Assembly: GCF_018916875.1 (NCBI RefSeq)
Contig: NZ_JAHLNO010000028.1
Location: 62,001 to 126,000, forward strand
Direction of reading: 5' to 3'
Source: Virgibacillus proomii
GTDB lineage: Bacteria > Bacillota > Bacilli > Bacillales > Amphibacillaceae
DNA: 64,000 nt
Both the position numbers and the translations under genes were made by a program. Within the stretch, counting starts at the first letter, position 1; every line of letters starts with the position of its first letter. The notes under the pieces are model-generated. The model searched no databases. It was not told where the DNA came from and was given only the letters and a program-made list of their open reading frames with translations. Positions 34,170-43,811 of this stretch are shown here, piece after piece.

Positions 34170-34514
34170 ATGAAATTGGACTATGATCCAAGCGTTAAAA
34201 TTTCAGTTGTTAGACCAAAAAACAAGGATAAAGATGAAATCCAATCGGCGATTGATGAAACGGCAAAGTATCCCGTAAAGGATACGGATTTCATGACAGG
34301 TGATGAACAAAAAAACTTGAAACGTTTATCGAATTTGGAAGAAGGACTTTATCGAAAAAGATTAATTTCTTATGGCGGTTTGCTGAAGGAAATACATAAA
34401 AAATTAAATCTTGATGATGTCAAAAATGGCGATTTGATTCATACTGATGATGATGGCTATTCCATCATTGCCATGTGGAACTGGGAACAAAATTATTTTA
34501 TAAAGGGGCGATAA
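34170..34514 (+). CDS. Hypothetical protein, paralogue of the fragment at 34793
   Basis: A 114-residue hydrophilic protein with no signal peptide or membrane segment. The region RLSNLEEGLYRKRLISYGGL through KLNLDDVKNGDLIH recurs almost identically at 34793-34981, so a duplication has occurred. The C-terminus YSIIAMWNWEQNYFIKGR is aromatic. I do not recognise the family with confidence. No clear ribosome site precedes the ATG. It is followed closely by a small membrane-protein gene; the pair looks like an accessory insertion after fabZ. Confidence 0.65.
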   Translation: MKLDYDPSVKISVVRPKNKDKDEIQSAIDETAKYPVKDTDFMTGDEQKNLKRLSNLEEGLYRKRLISYGGLLKEIHKKLNLDDVKNGDLIHTDDDGYSIIAMWNWEQNYFIKGR

Positions 34515-34548
34515 AATGAAAGCTGTGGTCGATAGAGGAGTGATAATT

Positions 34549-34752
34549 ATGCAAAAAACAAAAGAAAATAACGTATTAAGAGCATTCATGATTTCTCTAA
34601 TAATAACTTTGATTGTCTTTTTTGTTGGAGACAGCTCAAAATCTAATACAGCGGTTTATTTAATTTTTGTAGGAATTTCTTCATTTGCAAGCCTGAACAT
34701 TTTATTTTTAATCACTTCAAAGGCATATGAGAAATTTTTGAAGGAAAGTTAA
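34549..34752 (+). CDS. Small membrane protein of unknown function
   Basis: From ATG 34549, behind TAGAGGAGTG, a 67-residue protein with two transmembrane helices (about 13-30 and 38-58) and a short charged C-terminus. The frame is open to an ATG at 34516, but the ribosome site favours the later start. It lies 34 bases after the hypothetical gene at 34170 and is probably co-transcribed. No family recognised. Confidence 0.55.
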   Translation: MQKTKENNVLRAFMISLIITLIVFFVGDSSKSNTAVYLIFVGISSFASLNILFLITSKAYEKFLKES

Positions 34753-34792
34753 ATTTATTTCAAAACTTCACAAAGACGATAAAATTTTATTT

Positions 34793-34981
34793 TTGCTGAG
34801 TACGGTTTTCGGTGATTTTATGACAGACGATGAAGAGAAAAACTTGCAACGTGTGGCTGATTTAGAAAAAGGACTATACCGTAAACGGTTAATTTCTTAC
34901 GGTGGATTGTTGAAGAAGATACACGCTGAATTGAATCTTGATGACGCTGAGGATGGCGATTTAATTCATATAGCTGATTAG
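34793..34981 (+). pseudogene. Truncated duplicate of the 34170 gene
   Basis: Codons from about 34815 match the centre of the 34170 product (FMTDDEEKNLQRVADLEKGL, then RKRLISYGGLLKKIHAELNL), but the first 40 and last 20 residues are missing. The frame stops right after GDLIHIAD. It is most likely a decaying copy; a short translated protein from TTG 34793 cannot be excluded. The following 34982-35197 has no gene. Confidence 0.65.
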
Positions 34982-35197
34982 AAAATCAATCTTAATTAGG
35001 TTTTCAGGTTACATAATAATCATTCAGCTTGCCGAAACCGCCTCGAATTTTCCGACCCTTTTTAAACCTTAAAATCAATGATTATAATTAAAAAATCACT
35101 TCATCTTTCAACTTTAGGAAAAATTGGATAAAAAATTGTATGACTTCTCTTGATTTGGTTATGCTAAAAGCGAACGAATACAAAAGGAGGCATTACA

Positions 35198-35461
35198 ATG
35201 AAATCAAAACTTCTTATGAAATTTGGAGCATCTATTTTAATGTTATCATTAATTGCCGCTTGCGCAACAAATGATGATCAAAATCCTGCAGATAATAATG
35301 ATACACCATTAGAAGATCAGGGGGATAACAACGATCGTCCTGCAGATGACAATGGCATCGATCAGAATGATAACGATCTCCAAAATGAAGGAGATAATAC
35401 TGACACTTATAATAACGACGATAATAGGATGGACGATGATAACAACCAAGGAAATCAATAA
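35198..35461 (+). CDS. Small Asp/Asn-rich lipoprotein
   Basis: An 87-residue protein with a lipoprotein signal ending in the lipobox LIAAC (Cys22). The mature part consists almost entirely of Asp, Asn, Gln and Glu and is probably disordered and highly negatively charged. It has a strong AAAGGAGG ribosome site and its own terminator, so it appears to be an expressed single gene. Such acidic surface proteins fit a halotolerant Bacillaceae, but no function can be assigned. Confidence 0.8.
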   Translation: MKSKLLMKFGASILMLSLIAACATNDDQNPADNNDTPLEDQGDNNDRPADDNGIDQNDNDLQNEGDNTDTYNNDDNRMDDDNNQGNQ

Positions 35462-35489
35462 TGGTTTAATTTTTTTCGCTCCATACTTA

Positions 35490-35527
35490 AAAGGGGCAGA
35501 ACATCACAGTATGTTCTGCCTCTTTTC
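35490..35527 (+). terminator. Terminator after the acidic lipoprotein gene
   Basis: The perfect stem GGCAGAACAT/ATGTTCTGCC has a six-base loop and is followed by TCTTTT. Confidence 0.9.
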
Positions 35528-35673
35528 ACATTAAAAAAGCATAAAATTTAGTACGAGCTAAACCGGTAGTGAAAATTTTAGACCTTAAGAGGAAATTTAA
35601 AAAGTTCGGCGAAAATGTAGCTGATTTTAACGTACGTTAGAAAGTATCAAATTTTAGTGCAAAAGTTAATATC

Positions 35674-35865
35674 TTAACTCATTATATCGATCTGTCTGCC
35701 AAGTGTGGGATGAGTTATTTTAGAAACAGAGGAATCCGCAATCATTTTTTGTAGCTGTGCGCCTTGAGTTTCCATTACTCTTATTGTATTTTTCATCACC
35801 GCTATACCTGCATTAGTTCGTATTTGCTGATTAGCTAAACCAATTGATAATGCAGCTATATCCAT
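35674..35865 (-). CDS. yjfB: YjfB-family putative motility protein
   Basis: A 63-residue minus-strand protein. MDIAALSIGLANQQ, the central helix IAVMKNTIRVMETQGAQLQK and the ending HPTLGRQIDIMS match the YjfB family (PF14070), linked to motility by sigma-D regulation in Bacillus subtilis. A good TAAGGAG ribosome site precedes the ATG. It stands alone, opposite to its neighbours. Confidence 0.82.
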   Translation of the reverse strand: MDIAALSIGLANQQIRTNAGIAVMKNTIRVMETQGAQLQKMIADSSVSKITHPTLGRQIDIMS

Positions 35866-36180
35866 CCAAACATCAACTCCTTAACTCGTTTAAAATTAGG
35901 TATATTATAACATAGCATGACAACAAAAATTGAAATTGAATGAAAGATTTCTGTAATTAAGGTAAAAGGGACTACATATCCGATGATCATCCACCACAAA
36001 GTTTAGAGAAGAGCTTTAATGTAAAAATAATATGCAGGATAAGATGAATTACTTCTGAAGTAAAAGTCTTTCTTCATCTTTTCATTGTTGAAACTAATTG
36101 TCGTTAAGTAAAGACAAAATATAGACAAAATAGTAGAATTAATGTTAAAAGTCTAATAATTATCAGAGGAGGAGACTACG

Positions 36181-36693
36181 TTGAAGCAAGGAATTACATC
36201 AGTGTATATTGTATCAATAAAAACAAAAGCGATATTTTGGAGTGAATACACTTATTATCGTTCGCTCATTTTAGAAGATGATGTTCAGAGGAGATCATTG
36301 CATCGACCAGAACAAATTATTGATTATAGTTGTCTGTTATATGGATCTACCTTAGAGGGCAGGAGGATGGCTGTAAAAGACGTATTACATTCATCCAGCA
36401 AGCTCCCAATTCCGGTCATACCTGAACAAGGTGTTTACATGATGCCAACAGCCTCCATTAAAAATAAAAGCAATGCTTGGATCGCTTATCACCACATATA
36501 TCGATATGAAAAAAAGAACTCCGGCACATACGTTACGTTTTATGATGGGAGCGGCTGTTATGTAGAAATATCTTTAAATGCATTTGATCTACAATATAAG
36601 CGAACAAGTCAATTAATCGTACATCTAAATCGTCCTGTTTTGTTTGGACAATCCAGATTTCCTGCAATGAAATTATTTCACCAGCATTTATAA
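36181..36693 (+). CDS. comK: Competence transcription factor ComK
   Basis: A 170-residue ComK-family protein, the master activator of genetic competence, which binds AT-rich K-boxes as a tetramer. Family-typical segments are IIDYSCLLYGSTLEGRR, IPVIPEQGVYMMPTASI and NAWIAYHHI. It is about 20 residues shorter at the C-terminus than the Bacillus subtilis protein (192), the part involved in MecA-controlled degradation, so its stability control may differ. Start TTG 36181 follows GAGGAGGAGAC. No other com gene lies nearby. Confidence 0.88.
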   Translation: MKQGITSVYIVSIKTKAIFWSEYTYYRSLILEDDVQRRSLHRPEQIIDYSCLLYGSTLEGRRMAVKDVLHSSSKLPIPVIPEQGVYMMPTASIKNKSNAWIAYHHIYRYEKKNSGTYVTFYDGSGCYVEISLNAFDLQYKRTSQLIVHLNRPVLFGQSRFPAMKLFHQHL

Positions 36694-37493
36694 CTATGTT
36701 TTACTTGAGAAATTTTATGAGTAAGATATAAAGGAAAAATAGCAAGTTTTATAAGCAGTATGAATTAAATTAACTGTTTTATCTTCAATAATCGATAAAG
36801 TGTGAATCATTAATTAAGTACCAATTATTGAAAACGGTAATTAATCTTAAAGTATTTTTACTTGTTTTTCAGATGGTTAGCTTGTTATTATGAATACGTT
36901 CAAAAATACTTGTATCTACAAAGGCTTGATATTACTTTAACAAGTAGTAACTTTCAATCATCTAAAAATCTAAATCAAACAATAGAAAAGTGAAAGTGAT
37001 TAATTTTCCATAAGACAAGGAATACTTTATCGTTAGAAATACATCCTAAGTCGTAGTTAGTTATATTACCTTAGCCAGTTATCAAACAATGATATAATCT
37101 ATACAATAAGGTTAGACATAACTGGAACAGATACGGAACTATCGTTTTAAATTAGAAGCGTATAAAATAAATGACAGACGTTAATTTAATTAAAGTGAGA
37201 ATAATTATGTCCAAAAGCATACTAAAACTTTATTTAATCTAAACATACAGTGAAAATTAAGGTGTATCTGTACTAGTTTTTTTAACTGCCTAGAATATTA
37301 AGTATTTCGCTTGTACATTACCTTATATAATACTTTATGGTTAGCAAATGAAAAGATTTAAAAGTTAAAGCTAGGTTCACATTCGGAAATACTAGATCAG
37401 TCATGTTTGGGATTTGATTTTTTGCAGTAACTATCCTGTACTATAGAGGAGAAAATTGTGTAAAATTAAAGCAAGCGTGTTAGTTGGCTAACT
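36694..37493. other. Long AT-rich non-coding stretch
   Basis: About 800 bases with stop codons in all frames and no recognisable gene, RNA or repeat. It forms the left part of a 1.75-kb gap between comK and the efflux genes and may be a decayed insertion. Confidence 0.6.
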
Positions 37494-37732
37494 AATCTCG
37501 AATCTAAGGTGATTTAAGACCACTACTTCAAAAGTTATAGAGAATACAAAAGTCTAATGGGAGATAACGGCACTTAAATAACTGATTCGTTCAGATAAGA
37601 AAAGCTTCTTCTTGATTAGGCATCCTTAAAAAATGCCCTACTTTTTTAAGGATGTCAGAAATTTTAGGTTTTTTTCTACTTCTATCTGTATGTGATGAAG
37701 GAAAGTCAACATAAAATGAAGTTTCACTTTAT
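37494..37732 (+). repeat. Diverged composite intergenic repeat
   Basis: Recognisable by CTCGAATCTAAGGTGA, GAGATAACGGCACTTAAATA, CTGATTCGTTCAG and the end ATGAAGTTTCACTTTAT. The stems are partly broken, suggesting an older copy. A spurious short frame overlaps its end. The following 37733-38141 shows no gene. Confidence 0.75.
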
Positions 37733-38141
37733 AGCCATCGGCAAAGATATGGAAGTCCCACGAAGATGGATAAAACGAATAAGTGTTAAGGAGTCAATTT
37801 TCTACAGTGGGTTAAGAATCACATTTGTAGGGAACAAGAAAAACCACCACGCGTGCAATTTGGCCGTGTATAATTTATGTATTTCATGAAACAAATGCTT
37901 AACTAAGTACGTATATACTGATAATGAGAAGATAGCCTAAATTCAATAGAGGGGAAAAACGTGTAGTTTTTTACCTGTACGTTAAAAGCAAGTTTTAAAA
38001 GACATATACATAGTTTTTAGAATACTGAATACGAAGCCTATCAAGTTAGATATTTAACTAAAAATATCTACTACTAGAATAGTCTTCAAGAGCTGGTAGC
38101 AATAGATCGTTTTCCAAGAAAATACGTTAAATCCAAATATT

Positions 38142-38268
38142 CAGCAGCGCTCTATTGCTAGCAAACTTCGATCTTCTTTCTACGATAAGTCAACATCGGC
38201 TCCTCGTGGAGGTTTCCCTTTATCTCGTCTGAAGCTCTTCAGTTTGTATGTCGCTACCGCCTTCTAGT
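38142..38268 (+). repeat. Deleted composite repeat (5' module fused to tail)
   Basis: It contains GCAAACTTCGATCTTCTTTC and CGATAAGTCAACATCGGCTC, then jumps to CCTTTATCTCGTCTGAAG and the tail GTTTGTATGTCGCTA. The whole inner hairpin module is missing. Confidence 0.75.
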
Positions 38269-38439
38269 TTTAGTTCTATTTGCTCAATTAGATATACCGC
38301 TCCATTTATAAAGGGTTAAAAGATAAAATCAGATTTACATCATTGCTATGTAACAATTATTTGCGGTTTACCCAGGTTCTATAAATGAATCCATTAGTGA
38401 AAAGCATTCAATAGTAGATAAGAGAGGGGCATTATTTAA

Positions 38440-39297
38440 GTGAAAAAAATTTATGTTAGCTTAGCCATTATCGTCATAGCATTAATGCTTGCTGCATGCA
38501 ATGAGGAAGATGATAAAAAAGTAAAAAATGAAGAACGTGTTATCCCTGTTGAAACAAAGAAGATAAAAGAAGGAGATATTGTTATTGAAAAAAGCATCTA
38601 TGGCAGAACAGAACCAACAGGGGCCATGCCCGTAATGGTTCAAAACCCAGGTGAGGTTAATCAAGTAGAAGTTAAAACCGGGGATAAAGTCGAGAAGAAT
38701 GATCCAATAGCAATCATTCAGTCTCCAGTTGGTAAGCAAACAATTCGTGCTCCTAAAGATGGAAAAATAACTCAGCTTAATGTTAGTGAAGGAGAATTGG
38801 CTTCAACTGAAGATCCGTTAGCGATTATTGCTGATTCCGACTCGTTAAAACTGACCTTTACCGTCACGGATGACGATCGTAATCTGCTAGAGGTAGAGGA
38901 TGAGTTTGATGTATCCATTGATAATAAAAAATATAGAGCCAAGATAACATCAGCTGATGCAATGCCAAACGACACTGGATTATATCCAATCAAGGCATCC
39001 GTAAAAAATAAAGAAAACAAATTACTACCTGGTATGATAGCAAAATTACAAGTTCCAGAAACAAGAATAAAAAAAGCGTTAATCGTTCCCACTCAAGCTG
39101 TTGAGGAAGAAGGGAATGAATCGTTTATCTATGTGGTAAAAGATAATAAAGCGGTCCGTACTGTTGTTTCCATAAAGGAATCTCAATCGGACCAGACAGC
39201 TATTGAGGGAGACATCAAAGCTTTCGATACAGTTATCGTAAAAGGACAACTATCTCTATCGGACGGTAGTAAGGTTAAAGTTGTGAAAGGGGAATAA
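38440..39297 (+). CDS. RND efflux periplasmic-adaptor-type lipoprotein (HlyD/AcrA family)
   Basis: A 285-residue membrane-fusion protein. The signal peptide ends in the lipobox LAAC (Cys20). A biotinyl-lipoyl-like domain follows (about 60-130, with VKTGDKVEKNDPIAII and KDGKITQLNVSEGELAS), then beta-barrel domains. GTG 38440 follows GAGAGGGG. It lies three bases before a large RND transporter gene, so the two form a pump. Because the cell lacks an outer membrane, the adaptor probably stabilises the transporter or guides substrate at the outer face. Confidence 0.9.
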   Translation: MKKIYVSLAIIVIALMLAACNEEDDKKVKNEERVIPVETKKIKEGDIVIEKSIYGRTEPTGAMPVMVQNPGEVNQVEVKTGDKVEKNDPIAIIQSPVGKQTIRAPKDGKITQLNVSEGELASTEDPLAIIADSDSLKLTFTVTDDDRNLLEVEDEFDVSIDNKKYRAKITSADAMPNDTGLYPIKASVKNKENKLLPGMIAKLQVPETRIKKALIVPTQAVEEEGNESFIYVVKDNKAVRTVVSIKESQSDQTAIEGDIKAFDTVIVKGQLSLSDGSKVKVVKGE

Positions 39298-39300
39298 GAC

Positions 39301-42300
39301 TTGAAGCTAATCAAAACATCTGTAAAACGTCCAGTAGGCGTTATTATGATAGTCCTTGCAATACTCGCTCTTGGTGTAGTTTCATTGCGCAGCTTAACTG
39401 TTGATCTTTTCCCAAAAATAGATCTCCCGGTGGCTGTGGTGGCAACATCATATGAAGATGCAGCACCACAAGAAGTTGAGAATCTAATCAGTAGACCAAT
39501 TGAGTCGGCTGTAAGCACTGTAGAAGGGATAGAAACTGTCCAATCTCAATCTCAATCAGGATCATCCTTAGTTATTATGATGTTTAGTAACGGAACAGAC
39601 TTAGATCAGGCTTTACTTGATGTCCGAGAAAGTGTTGACCAAGTAAAGGGGATGTTGCCTAGTCAAGCAGGCGATCCGAATATTATGCGATTTAATCCGG
39701 ACCAGTTGCCGGTGATATGGGTTGGCTTAACTGGAGACGACACAGCTTCCTTAACGGAAATAGCTGATGATCAATTGGTACCATTTTTTGAACAGCAAGG
39801 TGGAGTGGGATCTGTCAGCGTCGAAGGTGGTAAAGAAAGAGAGATTCAGTTAGTTCTCAATGAAGCCAAATTACAGCAATATGGTGTTACAACGCAAACA
39901 ATTATTCAATCATTAAACAGTGCCAATCAGTCAGCTTCAGTTGGGACAGTTGAAAAAGGCGATAAGGATCTTCAACTGCGTGTGACTGGTGAATTCAAGT
40001 CAATGAAAGATATTAAACAAACGCTTGTTCAAACGGAAGCAGGCGCAACTGTACAAGTAGAAGATTTAGCAGAAGTAAAAGATGCTTATAAAGACGAATC
40101 TGGATTGACGTTAGTAAATGGAAAACCTTCCGTAGTTTTATCTATACTAAAAAAAACCGACAGCAATACGGTGGAAGTAGCAACAAATATTAAAGAGAGT
40201 ATGAAAGAAATAGAACGGGATTTGCCAAAAGATGTTAATTTAAATGTAATTATAGACACATCAGATTTTATTCAAATGTCAATTGATTCTGTGGGGCAAA
40301 ACATTTTAATTGGTGGCATCATCTCAATCTTTATTTTGTTGTTATTCCTAAAGAGTATTCGCGCAACCCTTGTAATAGGCTTGTCAATTCCTATTGCGAT
40401 CATTACCACTTTCATTTTAATGTACTTCACAGGAGAGACATTAAATATTTTAACCTTGGGCGGGTTGGCATTGGGATTAGGAATGATGGTGGATAGCTCA
40501 ATCGTTATTCTGGAACATATCTATTCTTATCGCCAACAAGGATACAATTTAAAGGAAGCGGCGATTAAAGGAGCGAGTGAGTTGGCTCCTGCTGTAATTG
40601 CTTCAACAACAACTACATTGGTTGTATTTTTACCGATTATTTATGTAGAAGGAATAGCATCCGACATGTTTACGCCACTTGCATTAACCGTATCTTTTTC
40701 ATTAATTACTTCGCTTGTGGTAGCTATTACATTAGTCCCGATGCTTTCTTCCAAGCTCCTGCAAAAAGCAATAAAAGATAGTGGCAGACGTTATTGGTTT
40801 GATCGCTTCTTAGGTTGGTTAACGAATGGGTATAGAAATAGTTTAAAATGGGTGCTTGGTCATCGTAAAACAACTATTTTTGCAACCATTTTAGCGATTG
40901 TTGCCAGTTTGATGCTTACACCGTTTATCGGAGCGGAGTTTGTTCCTTCTGCTGATCAAGGGCAATTAGAAGTACGTGTAGAAACACCTTCAGGAAGTTC
41001 ATTACAATATACAGAGAAACTTGTTGAACAAGTAAACAAGGAATTAAAGGAATTTACACCATTGATTGAAACAAATTATGTAAATATTGGTAGTGGAACC
41101 TTTACTTCCGGAGGAGGAATTAGTAATAGTAATGAAGCTATTTACACGATTCAGCTCATTCCTTCTGGAGAACGCGAAAAAACAACCGTCGATGTTGTTA
41201 AAGAAATGGACGATAAATTAAAAGAGATTGCCGGTGCAGAAATAACCGTTAATTCCATGGATTCAGGAATGAATATGGGTGATCCAATCCAGATACAATT
41301 AAACGGACCAGAACACGAATTGTTAAAGGAACTTGCTGGCGAAGTTATTAAGGAAATTGATGATGTAAATGGGGTTTATAATCCGGAAACCTCTGCTTCG
41401 GAAGGTGTTCCGCAACTGAATATTGAGATCAATCAAGACCGCGCTGCCATGTATGGTTTAAACCATGAACAGATATTGGGACAAGTTCAAATGCAGTTTA
41501 CTGGTCAAGTAGTTACACAATATCGAGAAGATGGTAAAGAAATGGATGTTACATTAATTTACCCTAAGGAACAGCGTAGCAAAATAGCCGACTTGCACGA
41601 TATGAAAATACAAACTCTACAAGGTACAACTATTTCACTAGATGAAGTAGCAGAATTTAAGCAAATGAGTGGACCTGTTAGTCTACAACGAGAAAATCAG
41701 CAGCCACAAATAAATGTCGGCAGTCAAGTTGTTGACCGTGATTTAGCAAGTACCACAGCTGATGTAGAATCCGTATTAGATAATATGAACTTTCCGGAGG
41801 GCTATAGCTATCAAATTGGGGGACAAGCACAAGACATGACAAAGTCATTTACAGACCTTGCTATTGCGCTAGTTTTCTCGATTTTCCTGGTCTATGCAGT
41901 AATGGCTGTTCAGTTTGAAAACTTCTTATTCCCGTTCATTATTATGTTCTCAATGCCAGCAACTGTTATTGGAGTAGTGCTAGGGTTATTTATCATGGAT
42001 ATCCCGTTAAGTATACCAGGCTTTATAGGAATAATTATGTTGGCGGGAATTGTCGTTAACAACTCGATTGTGTTAGTAGACTATATTAACCTTTTACGGC
42101 GAAAAGGAATGACGCGTTATGAAGCAATATTAGAAGCAGGGAGAAGCAGACTCCGTCCAATTTTAATGACAACTTTAACCACTATTTTAGCTATGGTGCC
42201 ATTAGCTCTAGCATTAGGTGAAGGTGCAGAAATGCAACAGCCATTAGCAGTAACGATTATTTTTGGTCTGGGCATTTCAAGTATATTTACACTGTTATTA

Positions 42301-42378
42301 ATCCCAGTAGTTTATACGTTGTTTGATGACTTAACTGCAAAGTTTACAAAAGGAAACAAAGGTAAAGAAAAGGCATAA
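39301..42378 (+). CDS. RND-family efflux transporter (HAE1/SwrC type)
   Basis: A 1025-residue proton-driven exporter. It has the expected 12 transmembrane helices in two halves (first helix residues 11-31; clusters at about 330-470 and 850-1000) and two large external loops. The conserved GLALGLGMMVDSSIVILEHI in helix 4 carries the charged proton-relay residues. Similar Gram-positive proteins (SwrC/YerP) export surfactants, antibiotics or lipids. Start TTG. The gene is intact, and an IS element begins 15 bases after its stop. Confidence 0.92.
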   Translation: MKLIKTSVKRPVGVIMIVLAILALGVVSLRSLTVDLFPKIDLPVAVVATSYEDAAPQEVENLISRPIESAVSTVEGIETVQSQSQSGSSLVIMMFSNGTDLDQALLDVRESVDQVKGMLPSQAGDPNIMRFNPDQLPVIWVGLTGDDTASLTEIADDQLVPFFEQQGGVGSVSVEGGKEREIQLVLNEAKLQQYGVTTQTIIQSLNSANQSASVGTVEKGDKDLQLRVTGEFKSMKDIKQTLVQTEAGATVQVEDLAEVKDAYKDESGLTLVNGKPSVVLSILKKTDSNTVEVATNIKESMKEIERDLPKDVNLNVIIDTSDFIQMSIDSVGQNILIGGIISIFILLLFLKSIRATLVIGLSIPIAIITTFILMYFTGETLNILTLGGLALGLGMMVDSSIVILEHIYSYRQQGYNLKEAAIKGASELAPAVIASTTTTLVVFLPIIYVEGIASDMFTPLALTVSFSLITSLVVAITLVPMLSSKLLQKAIKDSGRRYWFDRFLGWLTNGYRNSLKWVLGHRKTTIFATILAIVASLMLTPFIGAEFVPSADQGQLEVRVETPSGSSLQYTEKLVEQVNKELKEFTPLIETNYVNIGSGTFTSGGGISNSNEAIYTIQLIPSGEREKTTVDVVKEMDDKLKEIAGAEITVNSMDSGMNMGDPIQIQLNGPEHELLKELAGEVIKEIDDVNGVYNPETSASEGVPQLNIEINQDRAAMYGLNHEQILGQVQMQFTGQVVTQYREDGKEMDVTLIYPKEQRSKIADLHDMKIQTLQGTTISLDEVAEFKQMSGPVSLQRENQQPQINVGSQVVDRDLASTTADVESVLDNMNFPEGYSYQIGGQAQDMTKSFTDLAIALVFSIFLVYAVMAVQFENFLFPFIIMFSMPATVIGVVLGLFIMDIPLSIPGFIGIIMLAGIVVNNSIVLVDYINLLRRKGMTRYEAILEAGRSRLRPILMTTLTTILAMVPLALALGEGAEMQQPLAVTIIFGLGISSIFTLLLIPVVYTLFDDLTAKFTKGNKGKEKA

Positions 42379-42393
42379 TTAAAAATTTGATAT

Positions 42394-42449
42394 GCTCCCC
42401 TTAAGGTAGACAGATTAAAAAATAAAAATCTGTTTTCCTTAAGGGGAGT
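42394..42449 (+). terminator. Hairpin at the IS left end, possible terminator for the efflux operon
   Basis: CTCCCCTTAAGG pairs with CCTTAAGGGGAG, and an inner ACAGATT pairs with AATCTGT, followed by TTTTTG. It lies between the inverted-repeat end and orfA and could protect the element from, or terminate, read-through transcription of the efflux genes. Confidence 0.65.
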
Positions 42450-42455
42450 TTTTGT

Positions 42456-43591
42456 ATGTCCAAAAGATCTCATTCAAGTAAATTAAAATATGAAGTAATA
42501 AAGGCTTATAAAAATGAGGATTATACAATGAATGAGTTATGTTCAACGTATAAAATTAATAAATCAACTCTATATAGATGGATTGAAAAATTTGAGAATG
42601 AAGGAATACGTGGTTTAGAAGAATCGAAAACATGGAAACCGTATTCTCAAGAATTAAAAGAAACAGCCGTAAGAGATTATCTTTCAGGTGAATATTCCTT
42701 ACGTGAGGTTATAAGAAAGCATGGTATATCTGATACAAAAGTTCTCCGTAAATGGATAAAGAAGTATAATAGTCATAGAGAATTAAAAGAGACGGGAAAA
42801 GGAGTTCGCTCTATGACTAAAGGAAGAAAAAAACGAATTGGAAAGAACGGATTGGAATAGTACAGGACGCTTTATCCAACGATAAAAATTATCAAGAAAC
42901 TGCGGAAACTCATAAAGTATCTTATCAACAAGTATATCAATGGGTGCGTAAATATGAAGCTGATGGATGGGATGCATGAAAGGATAGACGGGGTCGTTGT
43001 AAAAGTGTAGAAGAATTAACTCCGGAAGAAAAAATGAAGTTAGAGATTCAGAGAATAGAAAAAGAGAATGAACGTTTACGTGCGGAGAATGCATTTCTAA
43101 AAAAGTTAGAGGAGATCGAAAGGAGGCGAAAATAAACCAAGTAAGATTTGAAGCTAAATATATCGCAATAAAAGAATTACATGTAGAAGAAGAAAGTATG
43201 TCCATTTCCCTTCTTTGTGAAATCGCTGGGGTCGTACGATCCTCTTACTATAAATGGTTAAATAGAACACCTTCTAAACAAGAACTTCAAGGAACATCCA
43301 CTTATTCATAATGATCGAGGATTTCAATATACTTCACATGGATTTAAACGTAGGATAAATAAGATTGAGATGACACACGGTATGTCGCGAGTTGGTAAAT
43401 GTATGGATAACGGACCAATGGAATCTTTTTGGGGAACACTCAAAAGCGAAAAGTATTATTTACATAAGTATGAGACATTTGAGGAGCTATCTAAAGCGAT
43501 GAATGAGTACATATATTTTTATAATCATGATAGATATCAAGAACGATTAAACGGCCTCAGCCCTATAGAATATAGAACTAAAGCCGCTTAA
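42456..43591 (+). pseudogene. IS3-family transposase genes orfA/orfB, disrupted
   Basis: orfA begins at ATG 42456 with two helix-turn-helix repeats (for example NELCSTYKINKSTLYRWIEK). It loses frame near 42835, resumes in another frame (ETAETHKVSYQQVYQWVRKY) and then meets a TGA at 42978. A leucine-zipper-like stretch ends orfA near 43135. orfB starts NQVRFEAKYIAIKELH but has a large internal deletion near 43290, removing the first catalytic Asp; only HNDRGFQYTSHGF and the glutamate-containing end remain. It cannot make an active transposase. Confidence 0.88.
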
Positions 43592-43811
43592 ATCATTTTT
43601 ATTATTTCCACTGTCTACTTGACAGGGGCCAGTTCATTTTGCAATTGAGGTGGGGAATTTTTAACCAAAGTAACATAGGTTAATTTTACAACATTGCTTG
43701 TTAATGATAATGCGTGAATAAAGCTAGTTGTTGACGACCTGGTACGTAGAGAGAGGGTCTGAAAAAATACTCCAAGAAACAATATATTTATAATGGTCCG
43801 AAATGTTTCAA

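Larger units (their letters stand above)
42393..43631 (+). mobile_element. Decayed IS3-family (IS150-like) insertion sequence
   Basis: About 1239 bp bounded by imperfect inverted repeats: the left end TGCTCCCC...GGTAGACAG pairs with the right end read inward as TGGCCCC...AGTAGACAG (15 of 21 positions match). It contains orfA- and orfB-type transposase sequence with several lesions. No flanking target duplication is visible, consistent with age or with deletion at an end. Confidence 0.85.

Noticed and set aside
37692-37889. 65-codon frame
   Set aside because: It begins inside a degraded repeat and has no ribosome site or recognisable sequence.
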